Assembly: GCF_039830135.1 (NCBI RefSeq)
Contig: NZ_CP156081.1
Coordinates: 1,164,001 to 1,228,000, forward strand
Length of the DNA: 64,000 nt
Direction: 5' to 3'
Origin: Defluviimonas sp. SAOS-178_SWC
Lineage (GTDB): Bacteria > Pseudomonadota > Alphaproteobacteria > Rhodobacterales > Rhodobacteraceae
Shown here: positions 1 through 7,971 of the stretch, piece after piece
Layout of the letters: the number at the start of each line of letters is the position of its first letter
How positions within the stretch are numbered: position 1 is the stretch's first letter
Made by a program: the position numbers and the translations under genes
Notes under the pieces: generated by a model
Database searches by the model: none
What the model was told of the DNA's origin: nothing
The model's input: the letters and a program-made list of their open reading frames with translations, nothing else

Positions 1-1562
1 CGGTCATGGCCGCAGATCACCACGTCCTGCGCGATGCCCGAAAGCTCCTTGAGCGCGGACATGCGCAGGTTGCCCGCCTGCACCCAGGTCCCGGTTTCGA
101 GCTTGAAGTCCTCGGAGACGCGGCCATCGAAGACCAGCCCGCGCTGCGGATCCTCCGGATCGACGAATTTCACGGCGTCGCCGGTGATGAAGAAGCCTTC
201 ATCGTCGAAGGCCTTGGCGGTCCGTTCCGGGTCGTTGTAATAGCCTGGCATCACGTTCGGGCCCTTCACCCGGACCTCGCAGCGCATGTCCTCGTCGGGG
301 ATCAGCTTGACGATCACGCCGGGCAGCGGGACGCCGATCACGCCCGAGCGGCCGATGGGTTCATGCACCATCAGGCAGGCCGGGGCGGTCTCGGTCAGGC
401 CCCAGCTCGAGATCATCATCGGCAATCCGCCGCGCGCTTCGATGCAGAACTGCTCGAGCGCCTCCCAGACCGCCTGCGGCAGCGAGGCGCCGGCGTAGAA
501 CAGCAGGTCGAGATCCTTGCAGAGATGCTTTTGCAGTGCCGGATCGTCCTTCAGGGCTTCGGCGAGCATGCCCCAGCCGACCGGCACGTTGAAGGCCAGC
601 GTTCCCGGCCGGTCGGTGCGGTTCCCGAGCGTGGTGGCAAAGCCCTTGCCCGTGGGCTTGCCGCTGTCGATGGTCAGCGTGCCGCCGTGGGCGAGCATCA
701 TGTTGACGTTGTGGCTGCCGCCGAAGACATGGTTCCAGGGCAGCCAGTCGGTGATCCGAGGCGGGTGATCGTCGAGGAAGGGCAGGACGACGCCCATCTG
801 CACCTGGTTGACGCACATCATCCGGTGCGTGGTCAGCACGCCCTTGGGGTCCGAGCTTGAGCCCGAGGTGAACAGGATCTTGGCCAGGGTGTCGGGGCCG
901 ACCGTCGCGTGGACGGCATCGACATCGACCGACGGCTCGCCCGCCAGCAGGTCGGCGAAGGGGGTGATCGGCCGCCCCGCCTCTCCGCGCACCGCGACGA
1001 CCTCGACATCCGCCAGTTCGGGAAGCTCGACCGCGGCCCGGTACCGGGTCGCGTCGTCGACGAAGGCGAGCTTCGGTTTGACCTTGTCGAGCACGTAGGT
1101 CAGCCGACCGTGGGCCTCGGTGATCAGCGAATACTGCTCGGCCAGCGGCACCACCGGCACGCCTGCATATTGCGCACCGAGCGACAGGAGCAGATGGTCG
1201 AGCCCGTTGCCGGACATGATCACGATACAGTCGCCCTGGCCCAGACCGCGCTTGATGAGTGCGGCGGCGACGGCGCGCACCTGCGCGAGCAGTTCGGCAT
1301 AGGTGACATTGCGCCAGCCGGGGCCGACCTCGGGCCGTTCGGATACCGCGACGCGGTAGGGCGCTTCCCTGGCCCAGCGGTTGAGCCAGGCACCCGTGTT
1401 CGGAACCGGGTCGGGCAGGTCATAGCCCGAGCCCAGCAGGATCGTGCCGTCGGTTCGGCGCTCCACCGTCACCTTGTGCGGGACATTGCGCGTCAGCGTC
1501 AGCTTGCGCGCCCATTCGGCGCGGGCGGCAGGCTCGTTCGGTGCTGCGGGAATTGCGGTCAT
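1..1562 (-). CDS. Feruloyl-CoA synthase-like acyl-CoA ligase (3' end outside window)
   Basis: This is an AMP-forming ligase that would activate a hydroxycinnamic or related aromatic acid to its CoA thioester in the cytoplasm. About 520 residues are visible and the C-terminal domain continues beyond position 1. Adenylation motifs are clear: the P-loop FTSGSSSDPKGV near residue 231, the segment DWLPWNHVFGG near 275, SWGLTETAP near 386 and TGDAVKF near 457. The N-terminal layout and the WLPWNH segment resemble feruloyl-CoA synthases rather than acetyl-CoA synthetases. The start ATG follows the GGGGAGAG sequence and lies 23 bases after the crotonase stop, so it should be the last known gene of the operon. 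Exact substrate is inferred from family and from the crotonase, dehydrogenase and TRAP neighbours. Confidence 0.85.
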   Translation of the reverse strand, partial: MTAIPAAPNEPAARAEWARKLTLTRNVPHKVTVERRTDGTILLGSGYDLPDPVPNTGAWLNRWAREAPYRVAVSERPEVGPGWRNVTYAELLAQVRAVAAALIKRGLGQGDCIVIMSGNGLDHLLLSLGAQYAGVPVVPLAEQYSLITEAHGRLTYVLDKVKPKLAFVDDATRYRAAVELPELADVEVVAVRGEAGRPITPFADLLAGEPSVDVDAVHATVGPDTLAKILFTSGSSSDPKGVLTTHRMMCVNQVQMGVVLPFLDDHPPRITDWLPWNHVFGGSHNVNMMLAHGGTLTIDSGKPTGKGFATTLGNRTDRPGTLAFNVPVGWGMLAEALKDDPALQKHLCKDLDLLFYAGASLPQAVWEALEQFCIEARGGLPMMISSWGLTETAPACLMVHEPIGRSGVIGVPLPGVIVKLIPDEDMRCEVRVKGPNVMPGYYNDPERTAKAFDDEGFFITGDAVKFVDPEDPQRGLVFDGRVSEDFKLETGTWVQAGNLRMSALKELSGIAQDVVICGHD

Positions 1563-1585
1563 CTCTCCCCCCGGTGTGCTCTGGA

Positions 1586-2359
1586 TCAGCGGAATACAGG
1601 CGCGCGCTTTTCGAGAAAGGCGCGAAGGCCTTCCTGCGCATCGGGTGTAGTCTGCACGAGTGCCGCGCAGAGGCTTTCGGTGAACAGCCCGTCGGCGCGC
1701 GACATGTCGTTGATGCGTGAGAGCGCCTGGACCATGAAATAGTTGGACATTGGTGCGTTGCCGGCGATTTCGGCAGCGAGCCTGCGTGCCAGGGGCAGCG
1801 CTTCGCCCGCGCCGACGCTGTAATGGGTCAGGCCGAGGCGCAGCCCTTCCTCGGCATTGTATTTCCGCCCGGTCAGCATCATCTCGACCATCCGGTCGGC
1901 GCCGAGGATGCGCCCCACGCGGACCGAGGCGCCGCCGCCCACGAAGATCCCGCGCCGGCCCTCGGGCAATTGGAAGATCACCGAAGGCTCGGCGATGCGC
2001 ACATGGGTCGAGGCGGCAAGCTCCAGCCCGCCGCCAATCACCGCCCCGGTCATCGCCGAAACCGTGACGCGCCCGCCGAACTGGATCGCGTCCATCACCC
2101 GGTGCCAGTTGCGCGAATGATAGACGCCTTCCTCGGCCGAGCGGTCGACATGTTCCGACAGGTCGAGCCCCGAACAGTAGTGGCCGCCTGCGCCGGTCAG
2201 GATCACTACGCGGACCTCGGGCGGCAGGCCGGAATAGGCGGCCTCGATCGCCGCGATCAGCCCGTCGCTCATGGCGTTGCGCTTGTCAGGGCGGGTCAGG
2301 GTGACGGTGGCGATCTGACCATCCACTTCGGTCGTCAGGTATTTCACGTGATCGGACAT
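1586..2359 (-). CDS. Enoyl-CoA hydratase/isomerase (crotonase) family protein
   Basis: This crotonase-fold protein of 257 residues probably hydrates the unsaturated side chain of the CoA thioester made by the neighbouring ligase. The oxyanion-hole segments are visible: HYCSGLDLSEH near residue 65 and the GAVIGGGLELAAS stretch near 103, followed by FQLPEGRRGIFVGGG. I chose the ATG at 2359 because AGAGAGAAGA lies just upstream. An in-frame ATG at 2383 would give a four-base ATGA overlap with the dehydrogenase gene and cannot be excluded. It differs from the classical hydroxycinnamoyl-CoA hydratase-lyase in the catalytic region, so plain hydration within beta-oxidation is at least as likely as aldehyde-forming cleavage. 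Confidence 0.85.
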   Translation of the reverse strand: MSDHVKYLTTEVDGQIATVTLTRPDKRNAMSDGLIAAIEAAYSGLPPEVRVVILTGAGGHYCSGLDLSEHVDRSAEEGVYHSRNWHRVMDAIQFGGRVTVSAMTGAVIGGGLELAASTHVRIAEPSVIFQLPEGRRGIFVGGGASVRVGRILGADRMVEMMLTGRKYNAEEGLRLGLTHYSVGAGEALPLARRLAAEIAGNAPMSNYFMVQALSRINDMSRADGLFTESLCAALVQTTPDAQEGLRAFLEKRAPVFR

Positions 2360-2379
2360 TCTTCTCTCTCTGTGGATCG

Positions 2380-3144
2380 TCATTTCGGGGCCAGGCGCAC
2401 GGCGCTGTCGATGCGGATCACCGCGCCATTGAGCAGGGGATTGTCGACGATGGCTTGCACCAGCATGGCGTATTCGTCGGGCTTGCCCATCCGCGACGGG
2501 AAGGGCAGGCCGGCTTCAAGCGAGGCCTTCGCACCGGGCGGCAGCCCGGCACTCATCGCGGTCTCGAACAGGCCCGGCGCGATCGTCATCACGCGGATGC
2601 CGAAACGGGCCAGTTCCCGCGCGGCGGGCAGGGTCATCGAGGCGATGCCGCCTTTCGAGGCCGCATAGGCGGCCTGGCCGATCTGGCCATCCTCATAGGC
2701 GACCGAGGCGGTGTTGACGATCACCCCGCGCGCCCCGTCCGCGTCGAGCGGCTCGGCGGTGGACATCGCGCGGGCGGCCAGGCTGAGCACGACGTAGCTG
2801 CCGAAGAGATTGACGCGCAGGGTCCGTTCGAAAACCTCGAACGGCAGGGTGCCGTCGCGCGGCAGGATTCGGGCGGCGGTCCCGATACCGGCACAGTTGA
2901 CGACGATGCGCGGTGTGCCGAGCTCGGCCTGCACCCGTTCGAACGCGGCCTCGACCGCGACGGGGTCCGATACGTCGGCGGCAAGCGCGAGGCCGCCGAT
3001 CTCGCCTGCCACCCGATCGGCGGAGGCTTGCGACATGTCCATCACGACGACCCTGGCGCCTTGCCCGGCCAATCTGCGGGCGGTGGCCTCGCCAAGTCCG
3101 CTGCCGGCGCCTGTGACCAGCGCGATCTGACCCGAAATATGCAT
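2380..3144 (-). CDS. SDR family 3-hydroxyacyl-CoA dehydrogenase-like oxidoreductase
   Basis: This is a 254-residue classical short-chain dehydrogenase. The nucleotide motif TGAGSGLG is at residues 11-18, the acidic residue after beta-2 (VVMDMS) indicates NAD(H), NCAG is near residue 87, and the catalytic Ser-Tyr-Lys is seen as NTAS followed by YAASKGG near residues 163-171. The overall pattern, including the C-terminal NPLLNGAVIRIDSAVRL, resembles type II 3-hydroxyacyl-CoA dehydrogenase (HSD17B10). That fits oxidation of the 3-hydroxyacyl-CoA produced by the crotonase. It begins 13 bases after dctM and has AAAGGGA upstream. The acyl substrate is inferred from context. Confidence 0.88.
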   Translation of the reverse strand: MHISGQIALVTGAGSGLGEATARRLAGQGARVVVMDMSQASADRVAGEIGGLALAADVSDPVAVEAAFERVQAELGTPRIVVNCAGIGTAARILPRDGTLPFEVFERTLRVNLFGSYVVLSLAARAMSTAEPLDADGARGVIVNTASVAYEDGQIGQAAYAASKGGIASMTLPAARELARFGIRVMTIAPGLFETAMSAGLPPGAKASLEAGLPFPSRMGKPDEYAMLVQAIVDNPLLNGAVIRIDSAVRLAPK

Positions 3145-3157
3145 CCGAGTTCCCTTT

Positions 3158-4438
3158 CTACATGAAGCCGCGGATGGCCAGCATCGCCGCGACCAGCGCC
3201 AGATCGGCCAGGATGAACGGCACGATGCCGGCGAAGACCTGTTCGAGCCGCACGTAGTCGCGCGCGACCGAATGGATGACGAAGACGTTGAGCCCGACCG
3301 GCGGGGTGATCATCCCGATCTCCAGAAGCTTGGCGACGAGAAGGCCGAACCACAGCTTGTCGACGCCATGCTGCGCCAGGATCGGCAGGAAAAGCGGCAG
3401 TGTCAGCAGGAGCGCCCCGATCGGTTCGAGGAACATGCCGAGGATCAGGTAGATCACCACGATCGCGACGAGCAGCGCGAAGGTGCCGAGGCCCAGCCCC
3501 TCGACCAGCAGACCCATCTGGTTCGACAGGCCCGACATCGCGACAAGGCGCGTGAAGAGGTTCGCACCGATCGCGATGATGAAGAGCGCGCCGCCCGACA
3601 GCAAGGTGTCGACAAGGCTTTCGCGGAACCCCTCCCAGGTCAGGGAGCGGCGCAACACGCCGATCAGGATTGCCGCGAAGCTTCCGAAGGCACCTGCCTC
3701 GGTGGCGGTGAAGAAGCCCGAGAAGAGCCCGCCGAATACCGCCCCGATCAGCAGCAGGACCGGCCAGATCTCGGCCGTCTTCTGCCAGCGGTCGCCCATC
3801 GTGTAGGGTTCGGCGCGCGGAAGCTTGGCGGGGTCGCGCCACCAGACGACCAGGACGGCCGCGATGTAGAAGGCCAGGGAGGCGAGGCCGACGAAGAGGC
3901 CGCCAAGGAAGAGCTGGTTGATCGAGGTCTCGGCCTGGATGCCGAACAGGATCAGGATGATCGAGGGCGGGATCAGCGCGCCGATGGTGCCGCCCGCCGC
4001 GACCGCGCCCGTGGCGATGGACAGGTTGTACCCCTGGCGCGCCATTTCCGGCACCGCGATCCGCCCGATCGCGGCAGAGCAGGCGACCGAGGAACCGGAC
4101 ACGGCGGCAAAACCCGACGCACCGGCGAGCGAGGCGATGGCGAGACCGCCGGGCAGCCAGCCCCACCAGACCCGGGCGGCCTCGAAAAGGCCGCGCGTCA
4201 GCCCGGAGTGATAGGCGATGTATCCCATCAGCAGGAACATCGGGATCGAGGACAGTGTCCAGCTCGCCGACGTGGTGTAGGGGATCGTCGACAGCATGGA
4301 CAGGGCGGGGCGCAGGCCCGCGACAGACCAGATCCCGACGAAGGACACAGCGATCAGGCTGGCGGCGATCGGCACGCGCAGCGCGATCAGCGCCAGCAGG
4401 GCCAGAAGGGCCAGGACGCCGATGGTGACCGGCTCCAT
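3158..4438 (-). CDS. dctM: TRAP transporter large permease (DctM family)
   Basis: This inner-membrane protein of 426 residues is the ion-coupled transport subunit of a tripartite ATP-independent periplasmic transporter. It is almost entirely hydrophobic, with about eleven or twelve membrane segments, and carries family stretches such as PMFLLMGYIAYHSGLTRGLF near residue 70, ASGFAAVSGSSVACSAAIG near 110 and GMITPPVGLNVFV near 375. Its ATG overlaps the dctQ stop (ATGA), which indicates translational coupling. With the dctP and dctQ genes beside it and CoA-pathway enzymes downstream, the probable cargo is an aromatic or other organic acid. Confidence 0.93.
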   Translation of the reverse strand: MEPVTIGVLALLALLALIALRVPIAASLIAVSFVGIWSVAGLRPALSMLSTIPYTTSASWTLSSIPMFLLMGYIAYHSGLTRGLFEAARVWWGWLPGGLAIASLAGASGFAAVSGSSVACSAAIGRIAVPEMARQGYNLSIATGAVAAGGTIGALIPPSIILILFGIQAETSINQLFLGGLFVGLASLAFYIAAVLVVWWRDPAKLPRAEPYTMGDRWQKTAEIWPVLLLIGAVFGGLFSGFFTATEAGAFGSFAAILIGVLRRSLTWEGFRESLVDTLLSGGALFIIAIGANLFTRLVAMSGLSNQMGLLVEGLGLGTFALLVAIVVIYLILGMFLEPIGALLLTLPLFLPILAQHGVDKLWFGLLVAKLLEIGMITPPVGLNVFVIHSVARDYVRLEQVFAGIVPFILADLALVAAMLAIRGFM

Positions 4439-4977
4439 CAGTCATTCTCCTTGAGGGCTTCGACCTGCTCGATGATGTCGTGTTCGCGGTCGTCGAAGCG
4501 CCCGGCGAGCACTTCCAGGATGCGGATCGCGATGACGATCAGTGCGAGTCCGAACGAGAGCGGCAGGATCCAGTAGCTTGGCCAGGTCAGGAAGCGGATC
4601 GTCCCGGCCTCGACATAGGCGCCGCGCTGCATCTGACGCAGGGCCTCGGCAGCGGAACCTTCCAGCAGAACGGCCAGAACCGCGCCGAAGATCACGAAGC
4701 CGAGCAGTTCCACAAACTTCAGGGGAGTGCCGGTGAGGTTCTGGGTAAAGATCGTCGCTTCGATGTGGCGGCGTTTCAATTCGGTCAGGGCCAACGGGAA
4801 CACGCTGACCGCGACCATGTAGTATTTGCTGACAAGGTCAGAGGTGGCGGGAAAGCCGGCGCCGAGGAAGGCGCGCATGAAGACATCGACGACGACCTGA
4901 AGCATCATCAGGATCAGCACCACGCCACCCAGAACCATACTGATCCGCGCTATGGCAGTTTCGATCGGCTTTAGCAT
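4438..4977 (-). CDS. dctQ: TRAP transporter small permease (DctQ family)
   Basis: This is the 179-residue small membrane subunit of the TRAP transporter. Four membrane segments are visible at about residues 11-31, 47-65, 88-108 and 133-155, and the conserved stretch VFMRAFLGAGFPATSDL follows the first helix. The subunit holds DctM and helps dock the substrate-loaded binding protein. The start has GGGAGGGTCGG just upstream, 63 bases after dctP, and the stop is coupled to dctM by a four-base overlap. A charged tail (FDDREHDIIEQVEALKEND) probably faces the cytoplasm. Confidence 0.92.
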   Translation of the reverse strand: MLKPIETAIARISMVLGGVVLILMMLQVVVDVFMRAFLGAGFPATSDLVSKYYMVAVSVFPLALTELKRRHIEATIFTQNLTGTPLKFVELLGFVIFGAVLAVLLEGSAAEALRQMQRGAYVEAGTIRFLTWPSYWILPLSFGLALIVIAIRILEVLAGRFDDREHDIIEQVEALKEND

Positions 4978-5040
4978 CCGACCCTCCCGGCAATGGTTGC
5001 GAAAGCGGCGCGCGCCGGAATGCGGCGCGCGCCGGCGGCG

Positions 5041-6144
5041 TCACTGGCCGTAGCCGGCGTAATCCATCTTGGACCAGATCTCCTGGTCGCGCAGGGCGGC
5101 GATTTCGTCTGCGGTCATCTCGGGCTTGATCAGCCCTTCCCACTTGTCGATCAGCGCCTTGTAGCGGTCGATCTTGGCCTGGGCATCCGAGACGCCACGC
5201 TCTTCGAGGATCGCGGCCGCGCCGGCCAGGCGGTCGGCGTTGAACTGGTCGCGCGCGTCGATCATGGCCTGATCCGGCGCGATGAACTCGACTAGCTTCT
5301 TGTCCTTGACCTCCCGGATCTGGGCTTCGAAGCCGGCGATACCGGCCACCAGTCCGAATTGCGAGGCGGCCGCCAGCGCGTGCCGATCGGCGTCGTCCAT
5401 GCGGTCCCACAAAATCTTGCTGGCGGTGGCGACTGCCGCACCGTTGAAGACGCCTTCGTTCAGTTCGGTGACGTAGCCGACGACATCGCCCAACCGGTTG
5501 GCAATCACTTCGTGGGGCGAGCTGAACGTGGCGTCGATCACGCCCTGGCTGAGGCTTTCGAACAACTCGCTGGACGGCATCTGAACCGCGACACCGCCCA
5601 TCGCCTCGATATAGGCCGCATAGAAGGGAGAGCCGCTGCGGACCTTCAGGCCCTTCATGTCGTCCAGCGATTTGACCGGCTTGGTGGACAGAAGCTGATA
5701 AAGCGGCGTCGTGTCGGAACCGAGATAGACCTGACCGTTGCGGGCGAACTCCGCCTGGCAAGGTTCACAGGTGGCGACGTATTCGGTCACCGCGGCCGAG
5801 ATGACCTGGCCGCTGGACCCCAGCATGGACAATTCGGCCACAAGCGCCGAGTCTGGATATTCAGCGATGAAATACGGCATCAGCAAAGGGCCGAATTCGG
5901 TGACGCCGTCGCGCAGGCCGGTCGACATCTCGTTCGGTGCGACAAGGCCCGACGGCGTGTCCTGCCCGGTCCAGCGGCCATCGGTCAGCTCTTCGAGCTT
6001 CTTGAAGATCGTCGGATAAACATCCTTCGCGATGGCGTGGTTCGGTCCGAAGGCGCTGGTGGCACGGATCGTGTCGGCCGAGGCCGACGCGGCAAGTGCG
6101 GAAATTGAGCATGCGAGCAAAGTCGCGGCAAAGCGCGTTTTCAT
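5041..6144 (-). CDS. dctP: TRAP transporter substrate-binding protein (DctP family)
   Basis: This periplasmic solute receptor has 367 residues. The ATG at 6144 is preceded by GGGAGGAGC and opens a clean signal peptide (MKTRFAATLLACSISALAAS, cleavage expected after ASA near residue 23). An upstream in-frame start at 6177 would bury the signal peptide and lacks such a site. The mature protein starts DTIRATSAFGPNHAIAKD, and the conserved arginine that usually salt-bridges an acidic ligand is in LKVRSGSPF near residue 182. Two close cysteines (CEPC near residue 135) could form a disulfide. Ligand class is inferred as a carboxylate. Confidence 0.92.
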   Translation of the reverse strand: MKTRFAATLLACSISALAASASADTIRATSAFGPNHAIAKDVYPTIFKKLEELTDGRWTGQDTPSGLVAPNEMSTGLRDGVTEFGPLLMPYFIAEYPDSALVAELSMLGSSGQVISAAVTEYVATCEPCQAEFARNGQVYLGSDTTPLYQLLSTKPVKSLDDMKGLKVRSGSPFYAAYIEAMGGVAVQMPSSELFESLSQGVIDATFSSPHEVIANRLGDVVGYVTELNEGVFNGAAVATASKILWDRMDDADRHALAAASQFGLVAGIAGFEAQIREVKDKKLVEFIAPDQAMIDARDQFNADRLAGAAAILEERGVSDAQAKIDRYKALIDKWEGLIKPEMTADEIAALRDQEIWSKMDYAGYGQ

Positions 6145-6201
6145 GAAGCTCCTCCCTGAGCAATGCGCCCCGGCCACCTCGGCCGGCGCGGATCTGGTCG
6201 T

Positions 6202-6678
6202 CTAGCTGGCCAGCCGATCCCTGACCTTTTCGAGGACGGACATCAGGCGGGCCCGGTCGTCCTCATTCAGGCGGTCGACGATTTCGGCTTCGACGCGGCT
6301 GACCCTTTCGGCGGCCCGGTCGCGGAGATGGCGGCCGCGCAGCGTCGCCGTCAGCGCATAGCGCCGTCGGTCGGTCGGAACCTTGTTGCGGTTGATGAGG
6401 TCGCGTTCCTCCAGTTCGTCAATGACGATCACCAGGTTGGAGCGCTCCATTTGCAAGGCGGTCGCGAGTTCGGATTGGGCGATTCCCGGATTGTCGACGA
6501 TGATCGACAGGCAGGAGAAGCTCACGACCCGCAGCGAGTCCTCGGCCAGCGCGGCTTGCGCATGCGGCTGGATCTGCATGTAGGCCCGCTTCAACTGGTA
6601 GCCGATCAAGGATCCGAGCACGGTATCCTTGATTTCGCCGTTGCTCCGATCCTCTGCGCCATCATCCTGATTCGACAT
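6202..6678 (-). CDS. MarR family transcriptional regulator
   Basis: This winged-helix regulator of 158 residues carries the MarR DNA-binding core: IAQSELATALQMERSNLVIVIDELEERDLI around residues 72-101 and the wing with the DRRRYALTATLRGR pattern around 108-121. AAGGAGGAGC precedes the chosen ATG. An in-frame start 48 bases upstream lacks such a site. The gene is first in the minus-strand operon, 57 bases before dctP. MarR proteins of aromatic-acid operons are commonly repressors released by the CoA thioester or the acid, which would fit here. An inverted repeat lies 35-49 bases upstream of the start. Confidence 0.9.
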   Translation of the reverse strand: MSNQDDGAEDRSNGEIKDTVLGSLIGYQLKRAYMQIQPHAQAALAEDSLRVVSFSCLSIIVDNPGIAQSELATALQMERSNLVIVIDELEERDLINRNKVPTDRRRYALTATLRGRHLRDRAAERVSRVEAEIVDRLNEDDRARLMSVLEKVRDRLAS

Positions 6679-6712
6679 CTGCTCCTCCTTGCGGAAATAG
6701 GTACTCTTAATA

Positions 6713-6727
6713 ATTGATATTTTCAAT
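6713..6727. promoter_or_regulatory. Inverted repeat ATTGA-N5-TCAAT, candidate MarR operator
   Basis: Perfect five-base arms separated by TATTT lie in a short, strongly AT-rich island upstream of the marR start. The size and symmetry suit a MarR dimer site and its position suits autoregulation of the whole operon. Binding is inferred only. Confidence 0.5.
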
Positions 6728-6829
6728 AACTATTATTGCATGGTGCAGATGGCGATGTCGGCGCGGCTTGGCCTGCCGACCTGCGGCCCTTAAACGTCCG
6801 CACTTCAAGCGTGTTCCGAGCGGGGCAAT

Positions 6830-7156
6830 GACCAAGAAACGGAATTCGCTTCGCGACGACCTCGACCGAGCGCCGCACGTCTTCTGCCACAAGCTCCGCC
6901 ACGGGGCCGCGGCCGCGCATCGACGGAACGTAGATTACGACCCGCGGCGACTCTCGGGCAGGGCGTCGAAAAGAGCCTGGATCGCTGCCTTGTCGGTGGC
7001 GTCTAGCAGCAGCCTGTCTGCCCCGGTTTCGCCAGCCACGGCCTTCATCTTCTCTCCGCTACGTGCAGCGAGCGTCAGCCTGTGATCGCGGGACAGTTCT
7101 CGGGCGAGGGACGCCGACAGCCCGTTTCCGGCTCCGACGGTGGCGGCGCATGCTTT
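6830..7156 (-). pseudogene. Decayed short-chain dehydrogenase fragment
   Basis: Two pieces of one SDR protein are readable in different frames. The first (7156 to 6935) reads ATVGAGNGLSASLAREL, then LTLAARSGEKMKAVAGETGA and DATDKAAIQALFDALPE, matching the nucleotide-binding half of an SDR. It then hits a stop. The second frame resumes as RVVIYVPSMRGRGPVAEL and EDVRRSVEVVAKRIPFLG, the expected next segment, before losing similarity near 6830. No plausible start or catalytic Tyr-Lys remains. I read it as a frameshifted and truncated remnant between the marR promoter and the tRNA gene. It is not the intact dehydrogenase of the upstream operon. Confidence 0.7.
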
Positions 7157-7193
7157 ATCCGTGAGTTCCTCCCAGATTGCCTTGGGGGCCCAC

Positions 7194-7222
7194 TTGACCT
7201 CGCAGGTTACATCTCTTACCTC
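7194..7222 (+). promoter_or_regulatory. Candidate promoter for tRNA-Gly
   Basis: TTGACC at 7194-7199 and TACCTC at 7217-7222 are separated by 17 bases. The second element ends 12 bases before the mature tRNA, which is a normal distance. The -10 match is weak. Confidence 0.45.
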
Positions 7223-7234
7223 ATAGCGCGCCGA

Positions 7235-7308
7235 GCGGGCGTTGTGTAATGGTAAGACCCCTGCCTTCCAAGCAGGAGACGCGGGTTCGATTCCCGCCGC
7301 CCGCTCCA
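7235..7308 (+). tRNA. tRNA-Gly (anticodon TCC)
   Basis: The 74-base cloverleaf is complete. The acceptor stem pairs GCGGGCG (7235-7241) with CGCCCGC (7298-7304). The anticodon arm pairs CCTGC with GCAGG around the loop CTTCCAA, which gives anticodon TCC at 7267-7269. The T arm reads CGGGTTCGATTCCCG and the CCA end is encoded at 7306-7308. Confidence 0.97.
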
Positions 7309-7539
7309 GAACTCTCCTGACAGACAGAGTTGTCATAAGCCTTCGATGGTTGACGATTTCGGCGCGTTTTCCGGGCCTCGACCATGCGTTCGGTCATGGC
7401 GTCTCTTGACCCTCGTCATGCAGTGATCCTTTGCGGCACGTGCCGCGGGCCGCGTCCATTTCATCGTCTCATCCATTCCTCGGGGGAACCCGACTGCGCG
7501 CCACTCAGCGTGGTCCGACGCAAGCCAAATTCAAGTCCC

Positions 7540-7968
7540 TCATCCCCGCCGGCGGGTCTGTGCGAGGCCCATGCCTGCGAGGATCAGCGCCACGCCCGCG
7601 GTTTTGAAGACAAGTCCGTCGGCATGCCCGAGGAAGAGGTCGAGGGCGACGCCCGAGACCATCTGACCGGCGATGACCAGCATTGCCGTCGCCACCGCGC
7701 CGATCCGGGCGACGAGGTAGCTGCCCGAGGCCACGAAGATCACTCCGAGCGTACCGCCCGCCCAGGCGGTCGGCGGCGCGTCGGGCACGCCGTCGGGCAT
7801 CAGCCGGCCAAAGATCAGCGCTACCGCCGAAAGGGCCACGAAACCCACGACATGGTTCCAGAGCGACGACACCATCGCCGACGTCGAGAGTGCGAGCCGG
7901 CCATTGACCGAGCGGCTGACCGAGACCAGGACGCCGGCGAGAAAGGCGAGGGCGATCATCCAGGCCAA
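7540..7968 (-). CDS. DUF606 (YdcZ-like) DMT-superfamily membrane protein, second of pair
   Basis: This 142-residue protein has about five hydrophobic segments and belongs to the DUF606/YdcZ group of the drug/metabolite transporter superfamily. Its transported compound is unknown. The best start is TTG at 7968, because GGGGAGG ends seven bases before it. The ATG three codons later would be too far from that site. It starts three bases after the stop of a homologous gene, so the two proteins probably form a paired, antiparallel small-transporter complex. GQMVSGVALDLFLGH near residue 105 is a typical family segment. Confidence 0.8.
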   Translation of the reverse strand: MAWMIALAFLAGVLVSVSRSVNGRLALSTSAMVSSLWNHVVGFVALSAVALIFGRLMPDGVPDAPPTAWAGGTLGVIFVASGSYLVARIGAVATAMLVIAGQMVSGVALDLFLGHADGLVFKTAGVALILAGMGLAQTRRRG

Positions 7969-7971
7969 GGG

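Larger units (their letters stand above)
6728..7234. other. Intergenic region with SDR remnant and tRNA promoter
   Basis: This stretch of about 500 bases lies between the marR operator region and tRNA-Gly. Apart from the SDR remnant and a candidate tRNA promoter I see no intact gene with a ribosome binding site. Confidence 0.6.

Noticed and set aside
1586..2359. Naming the crotonase a hydroxycinnamoyl-CoA hydratase-lyase
   Set aside because: Its catalytic-region sequence does not follow the classical enzyme closely, and a neighbouring SDR dehydrogenase suits ordinary hydration and oxidation.
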